DNA of 64,000 nucleotides from Mrakia gelida (lineage: Eukaryota > Basidiomycota > Tremellomycetes > Cystofilobasidiales > Mrakiaceae), in assembly GCA_024345305.1 (NCBI GenBank), contig BRON01000002.1:1860001-1924000 (forward strand), read 5' to 3'. Under the pieces are notes generated by a model that was not told the DNA's origin, did no database searches, and was given only the letters and a program-made list of their open reading frames with translations. The translations under genes and the position numbers were made by a program. Below, piece after piece: positions 9,341 through 22,800 of the stretch; position 1 is the first letter of the stretch; each line of letters starts with the position of its first letter.

Positions 9341-12300
9341 ATGAGTGGACTCGAATGGGATGCTATACCTGTGAGTTTGAGCTTGGTTTGACCTATCGAA
9401 ACTGGAGGGGAGGAGAGGGAACAAGAGAGGGAGGGCAGTGGAACGAGTGTGAAGCTGACCCTCCCTTTGCTCCCCTTCTTTCTCTCGCAGTACGACCAAA
9501 TCATCTTCACAGGAGAGAAACTAGGAGCCGGTAGCTTTGGGGTCGTGCTCAAGGTCAGTCGCAAAACTCAAGGAGGGGGTATAGAGAGAGGGAGACGAGC
9601 GAGAGGTGAAGCTGACGACCTCGTTCCTCTTCCGTCCCTTCGAACGAACGAACCTCAGGGAGTCTACCTCGGAATCGAAGTCGCAGTCAAGGAGGTTCTG
9701 CCTAGCAAGGACTACGAGGTCTCCAAGTACTTTGAGAGGGAGTGGAGAATCATGAAGTGAGCTCTCGTTCCTCCATCTGTGTCTCTGGTGCTCGTTCTCG
9801 TTCCTCTTCGAAGCTGGTTGGGATCGAGCTGACCAGCCTTCCTCCTTCCTTCTTGCTTTCGTTTCGCTTCTCTCCAGAGAGGTGAGTTCCTCTCTCCAGT
9901 CTCTATACATCCTCTCGAGTCTCACGCTGACTCGTTTCGTCCCCTCCTCCTCCCAGGCCCGTCACCCAAACATCGTCCTCGTTCGTCCCTCCCCTCCTCC
10001 TCCTCCCTCACCTCTCTTCCTCAGCCAGAACCTGACGTCACGAACTATACCTATCTTTTTACCACAGTACCTAGGTCTCTCTCGTGGCCCTCCTCCCGAG
10101 TCCAAGATTTACATCATCTCGGAATACGTCGAGAACGGTTCGTCCTTCACCTTTCTTCATCTCTCGCGACGAGCCTCGACGCCAATCTCGGTTGCTGACC
10201 TCGTTTCCACTTTGGGGTTCGGAAGGAAACCTGAGAAGCTACATCTGGGATACGAGAACTCATCCGACCTTCCCTTGGAGACTGAGGTTGTCGTTCGCGA
10301 CAGATATCGCGAGGGCGCTGTCGTACCTTCACGCGAGGAAGGTGAGCGAGCTCTGTGTCTCGTCTCGTCCCTCTCTCGACGTCGCCGACTGCTTGAAGGA
10401 GCTGACTTCGCATATGCTTGATTTTTGTAGTGCATGCATCGAGATCTGAAGGGAGAGAACTTGTTGGTACGTTTTTTAGAGGTCTCTCGGTCCTTAGACG
10501 AGTCTCGAACTCGGACTGGCAGACTGACTCCCTCGCGTCACTGCTTCGTTTCGTTTCCATCTGGTTCGCTCAGCTCACCGCCAACGAACGAGTCAAAATG
10601 ACCGACTTCGGTAAGTCAAAGTCGTGATTGTGATTGCTGTACTCGGTCTCGGAGGCTGACATCGCTTCTCGCCACAGGTTTCGCTCGAATCGCTGCTCGG
10701 AACGAGGAGGAGATGCGTCGGATCTCTTTCTGTGGGACGGATGGATACATGGTGAGTTCCTTACTCTTCCGCTCGTTTCTCTCGACCCCTGGTTTGAGCG
10801 TGTCTCTGACTCTAATCTTCTTCCTTTCTCCAGTCTCCCGAGATCCTCACTGGAGCGGAGTTCGATCTTCCGACGGACGTGTTCTCTCTCGGAATCATCG
10901 TTCGTTCCACCTCTTTCCTGTTTCCGTTTCCTCCTCGAGCTCAGAAAGCTTACTCGAGACTTCATTCCCTTCCACCCCTTGTCCTAGTTCTGCGAGATCA
11001 TCTCCCGAAAACTCGTCGACAGCCACACCTTCCAACGCTCCGTCCCCTCCTTCGGCCTCGACCCAACCGAAGTCCAGAACCTCGCTTCCCCAGGCTGCCC
11101 TCCAGCCTTCATCAGTCTCGCTCTCGACTGTGTTCTCGTCGACCCCGGCTTCCGACCCAAGATGGACGAGGTTCTCCGTCGTCTTCGAGACATCGAGATC
11201 GAAGTCCTCGCTCGAGAGTCCTCCGCCGAACACGTTGGATCCCTCAAGCTCATCTCTCCTTCCAATCGACCTGGTTTGGGCAAGCGAATCCCTTCGTTCG
11301 GTCAAGGGATCGGGAAGGATATCGGAGGAGGAGGGAGGAACAAGAAGATCGAGGATTCGAGTGGAGACGAGTCGGACGACAACGACTTGAAGGAAATTCT
11401 GAGTGGGTTGGGGACGATTCGATTGGGTGGAGGGAAGAAGTTGGAGGGTGGGGAGGACTTGAAGGATATGGGGGGGAGTACGTGGAGGACTGCGAAGTGG
11501 GATCAAGATGGAGAAGGAGAGGAGAAGTCTGGGAGGAGGAACTTGTTGAGCTTGTACGAGAACGCGAGCGAGATGAGAGGTGAGCCTTCTTTCGTTCGCC
11601 CGCTCTCTTCTTCACTCGTAGCCTTTACTGACCGTCTTGTCTCTGTGTTCTCCCTCCCCAGGCCACCAACATCTCCTGTCCGAAGCAACAACCTACGCTC
11701 CCTCCGCTGGCGTCCCCTCCTCGTTCACCGACTACTCCACGACAGTCGTCCGAGCGCGTCCTTCCCCAACCTCCGGAACCCTCCCAGCTGCCGAGGACGA
11801 GGCAGGAGCTTCCTCCGTTCTCACCATCAAGAACCATCGACCCGTTGATCCCTCCGTCGCTGGAAGTCTCGGAGGTCTCCCAGAAATCCCAAGCGAACTT
11901 CCCTCGGACTCGACAGCAGCCTCTCCTCCTCTCGCTAGCGGCAAGGAGAACAAAGCCGAGCAGCCCAAGGTCGTCGTTCCAGCAAAGGAGAAGGAGAAGG
12001 AGGTCGTCGCCGTCGTCGAAGATCCACTCAGCACCTCGAACCCGTCCATCATCGCTCCTCGACCCTCTCCCGCTGCTCCGACGCGACCTCCTCCTCCTCT
12101 TCCCGAGTCGTCGTTGACGCACAGGTTCACGTTCGTCAAGCCCGTTAACGGGAACAAGATGGGAGGAGTGGGAGGAGTTGGGTTGATTGGTCTGGGGTGG
12201 TTCAGCGCTGGGAACTCGAACTCATCGGGGTTAGGAGACGGGAAGGGGAAGTGTCGAGTCTGTGCTCGCGTGAGTGTCGTTTTCCTCGCGGCTTCTCTTC

Positions 12301-12597
12301 TTCTTCTGCTTCGTTACTTACTCGTGCCCCTTCGAATTTCGCTTATCAGAGGGTCAAGACCTCTGCGCCGTGTCTCGTCTGCGATGACTGCTCCTCCGTC
12401 GTCCACATCAAGGTTCGTTTCGTTCCTCCCTTTCCTCGTCTCGTCTCGACTTTCCTCCCTCTCTTTCTTACGCTGACCACCTCCTCATCCAGTGCTCCGC
12501 CAACGCCCCCCGAGATTGCGGTAAAGCTCCCTCTCCCAACGGATCCAGAGCAGCCACCTCCTCCTCCAAGCCCAAAGGGGGACTCGCAGGTCGATAA
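9341..12597 (+). CDS. TKL/LISK-type protein kinase with C-terminal C1 domain
   Basis: This is a protein kinase of about 660 residues. All catalytic elements are seen in order across many short exons: GAGSFGVVLK (P-loop), VAVKEV (lysine), HPNIVLY, CMHRDLKGENLL (catalytic loop), MTDFGFARI (DFG), GTDGYMSPEIL (activation segment end). The HRDLKGEN and DGYMSPE forms are those of TKL-like kinases, close to the fungal LISK group. After the kinase (residues about 15-300) comes a long acidic and Ser/Pro-rich linker. The C-terminus has HRFTFVKP, then CRVC, then CDDCSSVVHIKCSANAPRDC, which fits the C1 zinc pattern C-x2-C-x4-H-x2-C-x7-C. The spacing between the first His and the first CxxC is unusually long (over 40 residues, Gly-rich). 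The start at 9341 gives MSGLEWDAIPYDQIIFTGEK. Substrates and ligand are unknown. Confidence 0.85.
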
Positions 12598-13330
12598 GCT
12601 CGCTCGACGCCTCCTCCCTTCCTCTCTCTCTTCTCTCTCTCCAGCATATTCACGGCCCACGGACTCTCTCTTCCTTTCTCTTTATTCACGAACGACGTGT
12701 TTTCACTTACTTATCTACCTTAATGACTCGACCTCGCTCTCGTACCTTTTTTGCTTACCCTTCTTTTCCTTTTGACGACGACTCTCCGAACCTTCACGAA
12801 ACACAAACCAGCACCCAGCACCCCAACCATCGCTTATTCGCTCGCACGCATCTTCTTTATCGCTCTCTATACTTCCTTTTGATCGTAACCGTATCGACAT
12901 CGCGCCTTTCTTGCATTGAGAGCACGAACGGACAGCGAGGGCAAGCCTTCGACGCGACGAGGTCGTTCTTTTCGAGCGCGGAGAAAGAAGAATCGAGAGG
13001 CGAGACGGATCGAATCAATGCGAGGGAGATGGTAGGTATGGAAAAACGAAGAGAGAGAAACACAAAGGGTTATGTAAGACGGGCGAGTGCGAGAGTGGGC
13101 GGGCTACGAAGAAAGGAGAACCAGAGCGACGACGGGCGATGGGTGCGGGGAGAGAGGGGGACAGAGAAGTGTTCGGACTGGACTAGAGAAAGATAGAGAG
13201 TACGACAAGAGGAGCCTAGAGTTCGAAGGAAGAGAGAGTAGGTGACTAGCACGATAGAAGCGTGAGCGAGAATGTACAGAGGGGAACGAAAAAAGGTGGA
13301 GATGTGAAGAGGAACGCTGGATCGAATCGA
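12598..13330. other. Tail-to-tail intergenic region
   Basis: This holds the 3' sides of the kinase gene (+) and the large protein gene (-). It is more A/T-rich on its left part (TTATTCACG, CTTACTTATC) and purine-rich (GAGAGA) on its right, consistent with two 3' UTRs. No gene is seen. Confidence 0.6.
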
Positions 13331-16300
13331 TCAACCGCGAGCGAGGAGGGATTCTTCTTGGAGGACGGGTCGGATCCAGCTGTAGGGCGAGCGAGGACGA
13401 TAAAAGTCAGTGTCGTTTAACGAGTGGAGAAGCTGGAAGGCAGAGGGAAATAGGAAGGCTCACATCTCGCCTGGTCTCGAGCGTTCTCGAAGGAGTCGGA
13501 ACGGCGTCTTCCCTGGGCGGTCGAGTCGACGAGCGAGGTCGGCGACGGCTTCGTTGGTCCCCTGAGTCTGTAGAAGCGAGGAAAAAAGCAAAGGTCGGAC
13601 GAGGTCTCGAGTGGGAAAGAGGGGAAGAAGACGTGTCGAGCGAGACGGTGTACTCACGAGGATCACGAGCATCCCCGCCCAATCCGCGTGGATCATTCCC
13701 TTCGTCTCTCGCAGAACCAACTGCGAGCGATGGATCCACGACTGCACGAGTCGTTCGCGTCCGTCAGGAGCGGCGAGAGGAGCCTTGTCGAGGATGAGCT
13801 GGGGAGAGAAACGAACGGAGAGACGAGTCAGAATTTGCAGACGCAAAGTTGAGAGGAGACCGACGAACGAACCTTGGTGTTCCTCTTGATCTCTACACCC
13901 ATCGGTCCTGAGAGATCGAGGTAGAGAAGAGGATTTCCAGCTGCCTTGACGACTTTGTGCCAGTAGGAAGGAGGGAACTTGAAAGCGTCGATGAAGGAGG
14001 GGATCTCGCCCATGACCGAGAACTGGAAGTCGAGGTCGACGAGGTAGTAGCCGTCGAAGAGGAGATAGCCTGTGGAAAAGAAAGGAAGGGCGAGTAGAAG
14101 TTAGCAAAGGCGAAGAGACGATGTGCGACGAGAGGAAAAAGGCGAGGAAAGGAGAGCGCGACGAACCTGCGTTTCCCTCCTCGTTGATCGCTGTGTTCCA
14201 GACACAGTCTCCTGGCTTGAGAGCTGAGAAGATTCCAGCCGTCTTGAGCTCTGTACAGTCGACGGAAGAACGGATTCAGCTCGAGAGTCGACGCGTGCGC
14301 GAACCGAACCAGCGAACACTCACCATTCTCGCACGCGACGACCGACGCATCCGAAAGCCAAGGACCTTCCGGACTCGGAACGAAGACTCGAACGAGGAGA
14401 GCGTGGTTCAGGCGATACAGCGGACTGGAGAAGTTGACACCCGTCTTGTTGACCGACAACGAACGGATCGACGCCGCCGAGCTTCCTCGAATCGAAGCTG
14501 CTCCTGAGGAAGCGAACGCCGACGACCTCTTCCTCGCCTTGTGGACCGAGAGGACTTGAGCGGCGGCTTGAAGCTTGATTCGAGCGACGACTCGGGAGTA
14601 GTGGCGATTGAGAGCGGAGAGGAGAGGGACGGTGCTCGGGTCACGATCCTCGCCTGAGAGGACGGCTTGAGAGGAGTTGGCGAACTCGTGCACTGGTATC
14701 GACACGCAGCGAAGGTAGGCGTTGAGATCCTGGAGACGGAACGAAAAAAGGAACGAAGGGAGAAGCGTCAGTCGCGTCGAGACGATCATCACGCGTGAAG
14801 AAGACGAGGGACCCGCGTGAGACTCACGTTCGGAGTCAAAGCGAGCATCTCCGGTCCCCAAATCTCCGCTTCCCACTTCTGATAACCAACACTCCCCAAG
14901 AACCTCTCCATCACCACCTCCCTCAGATCCCTATCGAGACTGATGAGCCTCCTGATCGCTCGCGTCGTCGAATACAGGTTCAACCACGTCTCGAAGCTCA
15001 AGCTCCTCAGCAACGTCTCGAAGAGCACCTTGTTCCCGATGTGATGAACGAGAGGGTACGAAGGCTTGGTTTGATCTTGAGGAACGGGGGAGGAGGAGTC
15101 GAGAACGACCGGGAGATGAGGGGAGAAGTCTGCTGACGGAGGGGAGTAGGACGTCGAAGGCGTTGAGGGAACCGAGGACGGGAGGAAGGATGAGGGAGGC
15201 GTTCCTCTGAGAGCGGTGGGAGTAGCTCGATGGATGGGGACGGGTGTTGAGACCGAGGAGGGAGGGGTGGAGGATTCGACGGTGGTGCTGGACGAGTTGG
15301 CCGACGACGCGCTCCAGTGATGGTTGTAGTCACTTCCGTGGTCGCTCGACGAAGGTTCTGGGCGGGTATCCGGGAGAAGAAGGCTCTCGTATCCTCGTTG
15401 GTTCGGTGGAGGAGCTGCTGCGACGATGGAGGAGGGAGGAGGGGGAGGAGGCGATTGTCCTGGGAGAGCGCGAACGGGGAGGGATTGGAGGATGTGGTTG
15501 GACGAGGAAGCGGCTCCGGGTGTTGGAGATCCGACGGAGGAGGAAGGGGAGGAGACCTGATCAAAAATTGGCGTTGCTTGAGGAGTGAGAGGAGGAGAGT
15601 TGGGCATGAGAGCCGAGTCTCGTCGAGGCGTCTCCTTCTCCTGCCTCGCGACGCTTGACGTCGACGTTTTCGTTGCTCCTGCCTGCTCAAAGAAGTTCCC
15701 CCTAGCTCCAATCAAGCCTCCTCCTCCGAGATTCGTCTTCAAAGGTGGGAGGGGCTGACGAGCGGGTTCTGGAAGGGGGCGAAGAGCGTGCGTCGTTGCT
15801 GCTGGTGCTGGAGGAGTTGGTTGAGGGAGAGGTCGAACGACGACGTTCTTGGGGAGCGATTCGACCTGGACTGATTGAAGTTCCAACGGGGTCTTGGGTA
15901 GCATGGCGGAGGAGGGGAGAGGAGCTTGAGGTGGGAGGGGACGAGCAATGGAGGGAGAAGTTCGAGGGGAAGGTGGTGCAGGGAGTTCGCTCGACGAGAG
16001 TTTAGGAGACGACGAGGGTGAGGGTTTGGGAGAAGGTCGAGGAGAGCGAGGAAGACCGTTGGGGGAGGGAGCTCGACTGGTGGATCGGTTTGAAGAAGAA
16101 GCGAGCTCGGCGGTGGGCTGCAAAACCTGAAGATGAGGGAAAGGAAGAGAGGGGAGTCGGCTTGGGGAGTGGGCTTTCTCCTGTAAACCTTCTCGGCCCT
16201 CTCCTCCGCTCCGAGTGGGCAGGTCTAGTATAAAGAAGAAGAAGCGAAGGGAGAAAGAGAAGGGAGACTCACCCTGCTGCTGTTGGGACCCTTAGGCTCG

Positions 16301-18958
16301 ACGTCCTTCCCGCTCGAACGAAGGAGAGAAACCGTGACGTTCTTCGACTTCGGCGACTTGGTCGTAGGTGGGCGAGGAGCGAAAGTTTGCTCTCCTTTCT
16401 CGAAAGGATCAACCTTCTCCTCTTGGGATGGAAGCGAAGAAGGCTGGCCTGAAGGAGGGGTCGACGTCGGGGAGAAGGTTGAGAAGTAGGAGAGGGGCGG
16501 AGTCTGTTGGAACGCAGTAGAAACGAAAGCGAACAGCCCATCAGCTCCCGAGACTGGAGGGGCCGAACCGGCAGGGCAGCTACGAGACGCACCTCGCTCG
16601 CGTCCGAGCCTCGGAAGAAAGGTGTGACGGGCTGAATCTTAGGAGCTGAAGTTGTTGGAGAGCCTGGAGGTTTTCCGACGCTCGAGATCTGCGCGAAGAG
16701 GATTCAGAAGGAGAGTATCAGCTGAAGCTTCCTAATTTCGCCGAAGGAAGTCCGCCACGTCGAGGGGGGAAAGATGAGAAGAAGCTCACGAGAGTCGCGT
16801 CCCCTCCGTCCACTCCTCCTCTTCCAAACCCAAAGCTTCCCATCCTTCTCAAGATCTTCTGTCCAGTCTTCTCCTCTGACCTCGCCAGTCCATCCCCGCC
16901 GTCCTCTCTCCCACCAAATCCAGCCGGAGTCGCAGAAGGAGGTGAAGCCGCCATCCTCTTTGCCTCCCTTGTCGTTCGACCCTGCGACTCGAGAACCGCT
17001 GGTTCCTTCGAGACTGGTTGAAGGTAAGGAGCGATGGGCGAGTTGAGAGCGACGAACTTTTCCTTCGTCTTCGAAGCTGGGATCGAGATCGGAGAAGGGA
17101 TGATTCCTGATCCTGCTCCTGAGCGGCTTGCTCGAGCCTCGAACGAAGTGGATTCCGACTCGGGAGGAGAGGTAGGGTAGGCTGGTGAAGATTTGATGGC
17201 CGAGATGGAGTTTGGAGGAGGAGTGGGAGAGGTGATACGAGAGGTGAGCTCGCGAGGGTGAAGAGAAGGAGGAGGAGGGAGGACGTCGGGGAGGGAAGAC
17301 TGAGTGCTTGACGAGTCCGAGCGCGACTTCTTCTTGAGGATGGAGTGAGGTGGAGGAGGTGGTGTAGGGTAGGTCGAGAAGGAGTTCTGTTGAGGAGGTG
17401 GTGGAGGAGTTGGGGCTGCTGGAACGGCGACGGGCATCGATGGAAGTTGACGAGGAGGGAGTTGTTGGGCTGAAGAAGCTAAGACCGTCCCCATCCGCTG
17501 CGACGACGAGTGATCCTCCTGACTCCGAGACCACGGCTCGTAGGGCTCGTACGATCCTCCTGAAGACGATGGAGACCTGCTCTTCGATATGAGAGGTACG
17601 GAGGACGCCTCCGCTCGACGGCTAGCTTCCGAGGACGGTGCTGAAGGTGCGTCTCTCCTCGGAGGCGACCACTGATCCCCTGCTCGTCCGTTCGTCGCGT
17701 CCCTCGTCGTCGTCGATGCTCCTTCAGTCGAAGCTGAGACTTTGGAGGCTTCCATCTCTTGAAGAGCGAGTCCGGTTGAAGGCGAGCTCGTCGAACCAGG
17801 ACTCGTTCCTCCTCCTCCTCCGAACGCGGCGAGAGGATCCCACTTCTTCCTCCTGACGGGACCAGCCGACGAGAGGAGAGGGTCGAGAGACGAGGGAGAG
17901 GAGAGAGGAGGGTTGTGGACTGGTGCGAGAGGTGGGGAGAAGGGAGGAGTTGTCGAGGAGGAGGAGTAGGCTGAGTTTCCGCGTCGCAAAACGATGTCGT
18001 GTGCTGCCTTCCACGCATCCGACGTCGACTCCGGTGCTGGCGAATGAGGATAGGAGGTTTGAGGGAGGGGAGGAGGAGAGGTGGTTCGGTAGGCTGAGGA
18101 GTGGAGGACGTGTTTGGAGGAGGAGGAAGAGTTGAAGGTGATGACCGAGTCGCGAGGGTTGGCTGGTGAGGAGATGGATCTGTCGAGAGGAGGAGGGTTG
18201 CTGCTGTTGGATCTGCTGAAGGTGATCTTCTCGGGTGAGGGAGGAGGAGGAGTGGGTGGTCGAGGAATGGAGACTGGGAGGACGTAGGCCGAGGAGGAGG
18301 AAGAACCTGTCGTCGACTTGAGAACCGGCCTCGTTCGACTCGTCGAAGGTGATGGGGAAGGCGAGGTCGTTTCCTCCGTCGAGCCCTTGGATTCGGTCGC
18401 TCTCCTCTTCCGGATCTGGATGACCTTGACGTCTGGATCTACGGGGGAGGCCTCACTCTTGAACCTTCCTCGAAGATGTTCAGCTCCTCCTCCTGGCTCT
18501 CCATGGTTTGACCTCCCCGACCTCATCGACCCTCCTCCCTCAGCTCCTTCACTCGCCATCCTCCTCTTCCTCGCAGCAAGCAGAGCAGCTTCTTCATCCC
18601 TCCCTATGCCAGCTCCCCCTCCTCTGAGACTGCCTCCTCCCATCCTCGGGTCTGCTACGCCTCTTGAGAAGTCTGTCGTAGGAGTGTTGGATCTTGATCC
18701 AAAGTCGTCCGTGAACGAGCTCGACCTCGAAGCGAACCTCTCGTGAATCTTGAGAGGAGCGTCCAGTCCTCCTCCATGGTCTTGAGCGGCGAGAGAAGAG
18801 AGCGAAGGCGAAGGTGTGTACCGCGAGTCTGACGGCCGAGAGGAGGAAGGAGAGAAGGATTTGGACGTGGGAAGGGGAGGAGGTCGAGATGAGGAGGAGG
18901 AAGGGGAGGATCCGCTAGGGAGACTCGGAGAGCTCTTCTTCTTGCTCAGAAACCCCAT
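13331..18958 (-). CDS. Very large, mostly disordered protein with conserved C-terminal fold (F-box-like start)
   Basis: One continuous spliced model of about 1,590 residues. The ATG at 18958 opens MGFLSKKKSSPSLP. The first exon alone codes for about 720 residues rich in Ser, Pro and Thr with poly-proline stretches (for example PTPPPPPQQN and PTPPPPPHSILKKK). Further Ser/Pro-rich exons follow to about 15080. Then comes an ordered part: LLRSLSFETWLNLYSTTRAIRRLI resembles an F-box-like helix pair, followed by VVMERFLGSVGYQKW and a helical/beta region (ALNRHYSRVVARIKLQ, YLLFDGYYLVDLDFQFSVMG, SYWHKVVKAAGNPLLYLDLS) to the TGA at 13331-13333. The exon at about 14827-16126 begins GTTTTGCAG with no ATG, so it is not a separate gene. 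I do not recognise a named family. A scaffold or ubiquitin-ligase adaptor is only a guess from the F-box-like segment. Confidence 0.7.
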
Positions 18959-19809
18959 TCGAACGAGGTCCTTTGGGCTGCTACTTGAAGATGGTGACCG
19001 TTTGAGTTGAAGAGAGAGAGAAGGAGGAGAAGGGCAAAAGCCTCCAGGGTGCCTTCTCTCCCTCTTCAAACGTTTCAGGGGGTGAAGGTTGGTTCAGGGA
19101 TTTTGAGGAGGGAAACCGACAGGTCCCGATCTGGGGGAGGCGTGACTGAAGATTTCCTTCCTTTCACCTGGAAAACCTTGCTCGCCCTGATTCAGGACCC
19201 TGAAACTGAAGAGATAAGGGCAAGAAGAAGGTCGATCTCGTCAAAAGGAAACGAAGGGGAACGAGAGCCCGCCTCCCTTTCTCACCTCCGAAACTCTCCT
19301 CGTTGTCGAGGGAGGGGATAGAAAACACGCTGAATGACGCGTCGCGGTGGAAGTGGGATGCTTCGAGAGGTCTGCTCCGAGGTTCTTCTGGGTGAGGGCT
19401 GGTGAGGGAGAGGTGGAGGAGTCCAAGACAACGAGCGCGACGACGACGACGCGTCTTCGATTTCGCTTTCATCGCTGGTTCGTTCTTGGCTGCATAGCAG
19501 ACAGGAATCAAAGAGGTCTGAGAGATAGGGTTTTGTTCGAGGGATCTGTCCTTGAGAAGGCAGGCGCGTCGGTAAGGATCGGACTTCGCGTCTTGTCGCG
19601 TCGCTCTGTTCTCGCCTTCGTCTTTCCGAGAGAGAGATAGGAGTCAACTGAGATAGATAGAGAAGAAAGAACTAGAACCGAGCACCAACAAAGAGAGATA
19701 GAGAGATAGAGAGCAAAGCGAAGCGAATGGGAAGAAACGAGAAATGCAACGAAACGAGAAAGAGGGAGAACGTGAAGAAACGGAGAAAGATACGAAACCA
19801 AGTCACGAA
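18959..19809. promoter_or_regulatory. Upstream region of the large protein gene and 3' side of MET5
   Basis: An 851-bp stretch between two minus-strand genes. The part near 19640-19800 is A-rich with repeated GAGATAGA units (around 19690-19715) and probably belongs to the MET5 3' UTR. The remainder should include the promoter of the large protein gene. Open frames here lack splice structure and are not called. Confidence 0.5.
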
Positions 19810-22800
19810 CTACGAAGAAGGAGCCATGCTAGTGTGCTCGTAGAAGTTCAACCCAGCCGTGGTGGCGGCGATGTGACCAGCTCGAATAACGAAGTCTCCG
19901 AAGTGCTCTCCGTCGTGTCGCTCGGTCGCCCACTGCTTGATCATCGGTCGGAGGATGGCGAGGATCTCGGGCTCGGTGACGCTCTCTGGGTAGAGCGGGG
20001 AAAAAAAATTGAGTGGGAGATGGGATGGTCAGCGAAGAGTCTTCGAAACGGAGGAGCGAGGAGAGGAAAGGAGAGAAGACGAACCTCGGTACATCTTCGA
20101 CAGACGCTGTCCGTAGAATCCTCCTCCGAGCATCATCATGTAGGTTCCGGGAGCCTTTCCGACGAAGGCGATCTCTGCTGGCCAAGGTCGAGCGCAACCT
20201 GAAAGAAGGAAAGAAGAGGAGAAGAAGCGAGGTCAGCGAAGGGAAACGAGACGACGATGAGAGGCGACACGCGACGAACCGTTGGGGCATCCGGTCATCC
20301 TCATGACTATCGAGTCATTCCTGAAACAGAAGAAGACGAAGAAGAGTAAGTAAGTGTCTCGATCGTCAAAGGCACGAAAGGAGAGCAACGAACCTGAGAC
20401 CGTTCTCCTCCATGATCTCCTCGACCTTGTCGACGAGGACGGGAAGGTATCGTTCCGACTCGGCCATGGCGAGACCACACGTAGGGAGAGCAACGCAAGC
20501 CGACGAGGAGAGTCGAAGGGCGGAGTGGGAGAGGTTGTCGAGCTTGTACTTGGCGAGGAGGGACTTCATCAGAGGGAGTTCGGCGGGGGTGATGTCGGAG
20601 AGGATGAGATGCTGGTTGGCGGTGAGTCGGAAGAATCCCTTGTGGACCTTGGCGATCTCCCTGAGACCGGTCTTGAACTGAAGCTCGGGCTCGTCCTGCA
20701 CTCGACCGTTCTGAAAAGAAGAAGGAAAAGGGAAGGAAAGAGTCAGCGTTGAGTTCGAGACGCGTCGACGAAAGGAAGAGGAGAACGAACCTCGATGAAC
20801 ATGGTGAAGTGGTGGTTTCCGTCCTGTCCAGATCGCCATCCGAACTCATCGATGGAGTTGGTGAACTTGTAGGGTCGCTCAGGCTGAAGCTTGGCTCCGA
20901 ACCTCCTCTCGACGTCGGCCTTGAAAGCGGGAAGACCCATTCGGTCGACGGTGTATTTCAGACGCTGCAAGACGAGAAAACCGACGAGTCAGTCAGTGTC
21001 CCTTCGAACGAGAGTGGCAGAGACGTATAGATGAACTCACCGCGTTCTTCCTGTCGGCTCGGTTTCCGTTATCCCTCTGGGTGAGCATGACGGCCTCAGC
21101 GACTCGACATCCCTCCTCAGGAGTAACGAATCCGATGACATCTCCGAGACGAGGGTAGGTCTTGGTGTTGGAGTGAGTGACTCCCATACCTCCACCGACG
21201 GAGACGTTGTATCCGAGAACCTTCTGGGTCTTCTCGTCGACGATGGCGATGAATCCGAGATCGTTCGTGAAGACGTCGACATCGTTCTGAGGAGGAACGG
21301 CGACGGCGATCTTGAACTGGAGGACGAAGAAAAGAGGGGTCGGGTCAGCTTTGAACAGTCAAAGAAGAGAAGAAGAAGAAGTGGTAGCGGGTACGAACCT
21401 TCCTGGGCAGGTAGTACTTTCCGTACTTGGGCTCGAAGTCCTGAACGGCGTCTCCAGCGACCTTCTTCTTGTCGAGCCAGATCTCGGCGTAGGCGCTCGT
21501 ATCGGGAAGGAGGTGCTCCGAGAGGTCCTTGGAGAACTGCCAGACCTCCTTGTGGATGTGGGACATCGAAGGGTTGGCGGCGCACTGAACGTTTCGGTCT
21601 GAAGGAGAAGGAAGAGAAACGCGTCGCGAAAGTCAGCTTCGGAAGTCGAACTCGAGCGAGACGAAGAAAGACGAGCTACTCACTGACGTCTCCACAGGCG
21701 GCGATGGTATCGAGAAGAGCCCTGTTGATGGCCTGGATCGCAGGCTTAAGGTGCTTCTTGACTGAGAAGCGAGGGAACAGGGGGAAAACGAAGAGGAAAC
21801 GAACGAGGCGTCAGAACGAGAGCTCGGAACGAATCGAAAGACGCGAGAAGAAAGACTCACTGATTCCGTGGTACTGCCAAGTCTGACGAGTGGTCATCTT
21901 GAGAGTTCCGTTACCGTGCTCGTCGGCGATGTGATCCATAGCGAGCCACTGAGCGGGAGTGGCGACTCCGGCGGGAAGTCGAACTCGAACCTGAGAGAGG
22001 AAGAAATGAAGCGAGGAACGAGATCAGCGAAGAATTTCGACGCGAGAAGACCAAAAAGAGACGAGAACGAAGGGAAGCAAAACTCACCATGAAGGAGAAA
22101 GCAGGCTCGAGCCCGTTGGCCTTCCTCTCGTCTCGGATGTCTCGATCGTCCTGCTCGTAGATTCCGTGGAACTTGGTGAGCTGACCGTCGGAAGGAGCGA
22201 GGGCTCCAGTCGAGGTATCTTTGAGTCCCTGCAGTAAGAGAAGACCGAAGAGAAGGAAAAGTCAGTTTCGACTCGAGACAAGTCGCGACGAGGAGAAGGA
22301 CGAAAACGAAGACGAGAAGATCTGCTCACCTCAGCAATGGTTCCTCTCAGGTAGTTGGAAGCGATCTTGATGTGCTCGTTGGTGATGGGCTCAGGCTCCT
22401 TCTCGGTGACCTCAACGTTGTCGACTCCCATCGCCTTCCAAAGCGTCGGCTCCCAGAGCTTGTATCCCGTCTGAGCTCCATCGGCGTGCTGATCGTCTCC
22501 CAATCCCAAAGGAGCCATCCTCTGAGCTCCCAGACCCTCCAACCTCGCGTCGAGATCCTTTCCAGGCTTGTTGTAGTAGTGGGCGTCCTCGGGTCGAGGC
22601 CAGTAGTGAGAGTCTCCCATCGCGAAGACGGTGAACTTGACCTCGGGGAAAACGTCGGTCTCTCCCTTGAGAGCGAGAGCGTTGAGGGCCTTGAAGGTGA
22701 CTCGAGCGTTCTGAGGAGCCTCTCCCTGTCCGGCGGTGGAGGTGACGATCGCGACGTGGGACTCGAGCTTGAGGTCGTCGAGGGGGAAGTCGTCGAGAGC

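Noticed and set aside
14827..16126. Possible separate gene start at the exon encoding LQPTAELASSS
   Set aside because: The first codon is TTG preceded by a good 3' splice site, with no ATG in frame; it joins in frame to upstream exons.
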